Below, piece after piece: positions 62,232 to 64,000 of a stretch of 64,000 bases of DNA. Source of the stretch: Shewanella ulleungensis (GTDB taxonomy: Bacteria > Pseudomonadota > Gammaproteobacteria > Enterobacterales > Shewanellaceae); NCBI RefSeq assembly GCF_014648315.1, contig NZ_BMQW01000003.1, positions 310,001-374,000 of the forward strand, read 5' to 3'. Each line of letters begins with the position of its first letter. Within the stretch, counting starts at the first letter, position 1. The notes beneath the pieces were generated by a model. It did no database searches. It saw only the letters and a list, made by a program, of their open reading frames with translations, and was not told where the DNA came from. The position numbers were made by a program, and so were the translations under genes.

Positions 62232-63128
62232 TTAAGATGGCATTGGTTCAACAACAATGTGCTCTAACTCAATGGCTGCAATCGCATGTAAAGCATCCAT
62301 TGTGGCACCAACTAAACTAATTTTTCCTTCAGATGACTCAACCAATACTGCACGTTTAATTTCACTGTATTGACGGTTGTGTCTAATCAAATTGGACAAG
62401 GCCATTTGCATAGGTTGCATTGATGGGTTAAATGCTGCATTTTCGGCATAACGGCCACAGAATGTCGCTCCATCCATCGTTTCAAGCACTACAGCGGCAT
62501 TACTATTAGTGTAAGGTGCGTAGCTGAGGCCTGTTTGATCTAATGCTTCAATGATCATTGGATCGTCAGAGTTGAGGCTAAATTCTTTTTCACGCTTACA
62601 TAATAATGGCATAGTGACATCTAAGTCCGCAGGACTAAAACCATAAGGTAAATAATAAGATAAGGCTTGAGTTTCTTGTTGTGGCAAATGGATCTTGATG
62701 TTACTGCCATTGAACAATTCATTCATAAACTGACGGCAATGGCCACATGGACTGTAATTTACAATAATGTCTACAATTTCAGTTTCGCCGCTTAACCATG
62801 CATGACTAATAGCACTTTGCTCTGCATGTACACTGTGAAAAAGCGCTTCACCTGGTAGTTCAAGGTTACCGCCCATGTATAGGTCGCCACTGGCACCTTT
62901 AGCAATAGCCCCTACATAAAACTCACTGATAGGTGGGTTAGCCAGAGCAGCTGCAATAGGCAATAAATCCATTAACACTTGCTCTTCAGGTTTACCACTT
63001 GCCTTAACTAACATGGCAAATTGGCTGGCATCTATGTGGCCACAGAATTGGTCATGTAATAACGGTGCAAGTGCAGTCGCTAGTGGTTTGTCTAGTTGAG
63101 TAATGCTGTCTAAAAAACGATTTTGCAT
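62232..63128 (-). CDS. cdd: Cytidine deaminase
   Basis: The 298-residue enzyme (E. coli 294) deaminates cytidine and deoxycytidine. The catalytic [11 protein letters not shown] (His, Glu) near residue 101 and the zinc-binding [12 protein letters not shown] near 128 are intact, and the second, degenerate deaminase domain follows. Start 63128 matches the E. coli N-terminus; an in-frame upstream start at 63230 would overlap sbcB by more than 50 bases and is rejected. Confidence 0.95.
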   Translation of the reverse strand: MQNRFLDSITQLDKPLATALAPLLHDQFCGHIDASQFAMLVKASGKPEEQVLMDLLPIAAALANPPISEFYVGAIAKGASGDLYMGGNLELPGEALFHSVHAEQSAISHAWLSGETEIVDIIVNYSPCGHCRQFMNELFNGSNIKIHLPQQETQALSYYLPYGFSPADLDVTMPLLCKREKEFSLNSDDPMIIEALDQTGLSYAPYTNSNAAVVLETMDGATFCGRYAENAAFNPSMQPMQMALSNLIRHNRQYSEIKRAVLVESSEGKISLVGATMDALHAIAAIELEHIVVEPMPS

Positions 63129-63174
63129 TCCCTTAATCCTTAAATGAAATAAATCGGGTAAAAGTGATGATTCA

Positions 63175-64000
63175 CTATAATGACTGTAAGTATTGATATA
63201 GGGCTTTAAGTAACTTTTGTTTATGCTCATTCTCGCTGGTTTCTTCGACCAAGTTTTCGAGATTAATCACATAATCGGCATCCGAGAGCCTTTGTACGCA
63301 AAATTCGCGCCATCGACGAGTCTCATTATCAGACAATGTTTCTGGGTAGTTACGAGCCCGGAAACGAAATAACATTTCATTGATGCGTGGATCATCAAAC
63401 TGCAATTCTAACGCCGCGAGATTTCGCGGTTCAGTATGGCAAATAATATCTATTTTGGTTTTATCAGCATGACTGAAAAAACCACCACTATATAGCATCA
63501 AGTCAGGATCGGTAATTGGCTTGCGGTCCGATTCTAATTCAAATACTTGGTTAAGCTTTTCTCGTATTTCTGGATGATTTTTTAAGCGTTTATATTGTTC
63601 ACGAGCAAAGTCTTTATCAAACTGTAATTTTGCAGCTACCTCGTCGTCAAGTAATTTTGGTGAACCAATGAAAGGACACTTGTTGAGGTGAATTTGTTTT
63701 ATGGGTATCGCCAATTCTGTTTCTGCTAATTCATGACGTGGGGTATACATTCTGTCGCTGATTTCTTGAGCGGATAACTCGAGCAATGGTGAAATATCCA
63801 TGGCCAAGTTAATGCAAATGACAGCATTTTTATTCGTTGGGTGATAAGCCACCGGTGCTATTAAAGTTGTACAACCATTTAACGCACTGATTTTTGAGCT
63901 AACATGCACTAGAGGTTGCATTTTTAATACGTCAATATGCTCAGCAACGGCTTGCTTACGACGTAAATTAAAATAGTATTCATACAATTTTGGCTGTTGT
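63175..64000 (-). CDS. sbcB: Exodeoxyribonuclease I, C-terminal part (cut by window end)
   Basis: The last ~275 residues of exonuclease I (E. coli 475) are visible, including [26 protein letters not shown] and [16 protein letters not shown] SH3-like and C-terminal domains. The frame stays open to base 64000, so the catalytic N-terminus lies outside the window. It degrades single-stranded DNA 3' to 5'. It is 46 bases upstream of cdd on the same strand. Confidence 0.93.
   Translation of the reverse strand, partial: QQPKLYEYYFNLRRKQAVAEHIDVLKMQPLVHVSSKISALNGCTTLIAPVAYHPTNKNAVICINLAMDISPLLELSAQEISDRMYTPRHELAETELAIPIKQIHLNKCPFIGSPKLLDDEVAAKLQFDKDFAREQYKRLKNHPEIREKLNQVFELESDRKPITDPDLMLYSGGFFSHADKTKIDIICHTEPRNLAALELQFDDPRINEMLFRFRARNYPETLSDNETRRWREFCVQRLSDADYVINLENLVEETSENEHKQKLLKALYQYLQSL

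Noticed and set aside
63129..63230. N-terminal extension of cytidine deaminase
   Set aside because: The extra 34 codons overlap sbcB and do not match the family N-terminus; ATG 63128 does.
1..64000. tRNA or rRNA genes, prophage or plasmid functions
   Set aside because: None were recognised by reading both strands; a covariance-model scan was not possible here.

Overview
The window looks like a chromosomal segment of a marine gammaproteobacterium, most probably Shewanella or a close relative. That is an inference, based on the moderately AT-rich DNA, the complete five-gene proteobacterial dedicated sortase system, the nas/nir layout, and gene pairs shared with Escherichia coli (hinT-ycfL, ppk-ppx, ydbH-ynbE-ydbL, the cdd/sbcB neighbourhood). 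No rRNA, tRNA, CRISPR array, insertion sequence or prophage was seen. Almost everything is chromosomal housekeeping or niche metabolism.

Layout. (1) 1-12026: nitrate assimilation. nasA, cobA, a YbiB-like gene and an ANTAR regulator form one tightly overlapped operon behind a sigma-54 promoter. nirB, nirD, a NarK-type transporter and a PP2C-phosphatase/Ser-Thr-kinase fusion form a second operon. Its leader carries an NtrC-like site, a sigma-54 promoter, an ANTAR-type hairpin and a strong terminator. (2) 12264-16733: a CsgD-family regulator, an M61 peptidase, HinT, two hotdog thioesterases and a YcfL-like lipoprotein. (3) 16891-21311: a TPP riboswitch controlling a thiamine-salvage operon (TonB receptor, YkoF-like protein, PnuT, kinase). 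(4) 21353-23836: a DUF6279 lipoprotein, DoxX, a YdjA nitroreductase and a small membrane gene with an apparent 1-nt frameshift. (5) 23837-27327: a gene-poor stretch around an unusual secreted metallo-beta-lactamase/DUF1566/EF-hand fusion. (6) 27328-31753: a LysR regulator divergent from GST and MDR reductase genes with shared candidate LysR boxes, a small membrane protein and a second GST. (7) 31974-41408: trhO, ppx and ppk1, yegD-creA, a membrane protein, a SIMPL protein and metC. (8) 41560-48286: the sortase system (PdsS, PdsR, PdsO, sortase substrate, class GN sortase). (9) 48347-52606: a LysR remnant, ilvIH and a Bcr/CflA transporter. (10) 52834-58289: a collagen-like choice-of-anchor I lipoprotein, a SulP transporter, a 2OG-Fe(II) oxygenase and a small periplasmic protein. 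(11) 58364-64000: ydbL-ynbE-ydbH, cdd and the 3' part of sbcB.

How it fits together. The nitrogen region shows layered control readable in the DNA. Both operons have sigma-54 promoters, which implies nitrogen limitation through NtrC. The second also has a leader terminator whose 5' arm overlaps a hexaloop hairpin, as expected for release by the ANTAR protein encoded just upstream. The thiamine region shows translational riboswitch control, because a hairpin masks the receptor's ribosome binding site. The sortase block is a self-contained surface-display module with its own two-component system. The least explained items are the metallo-beta-lactamase/DUF1566/EF-hand protein, the kinase/phosphatase linked to nitrate uptake, the repeat array upstream of pdsO and the frameshifted small membrane gene.
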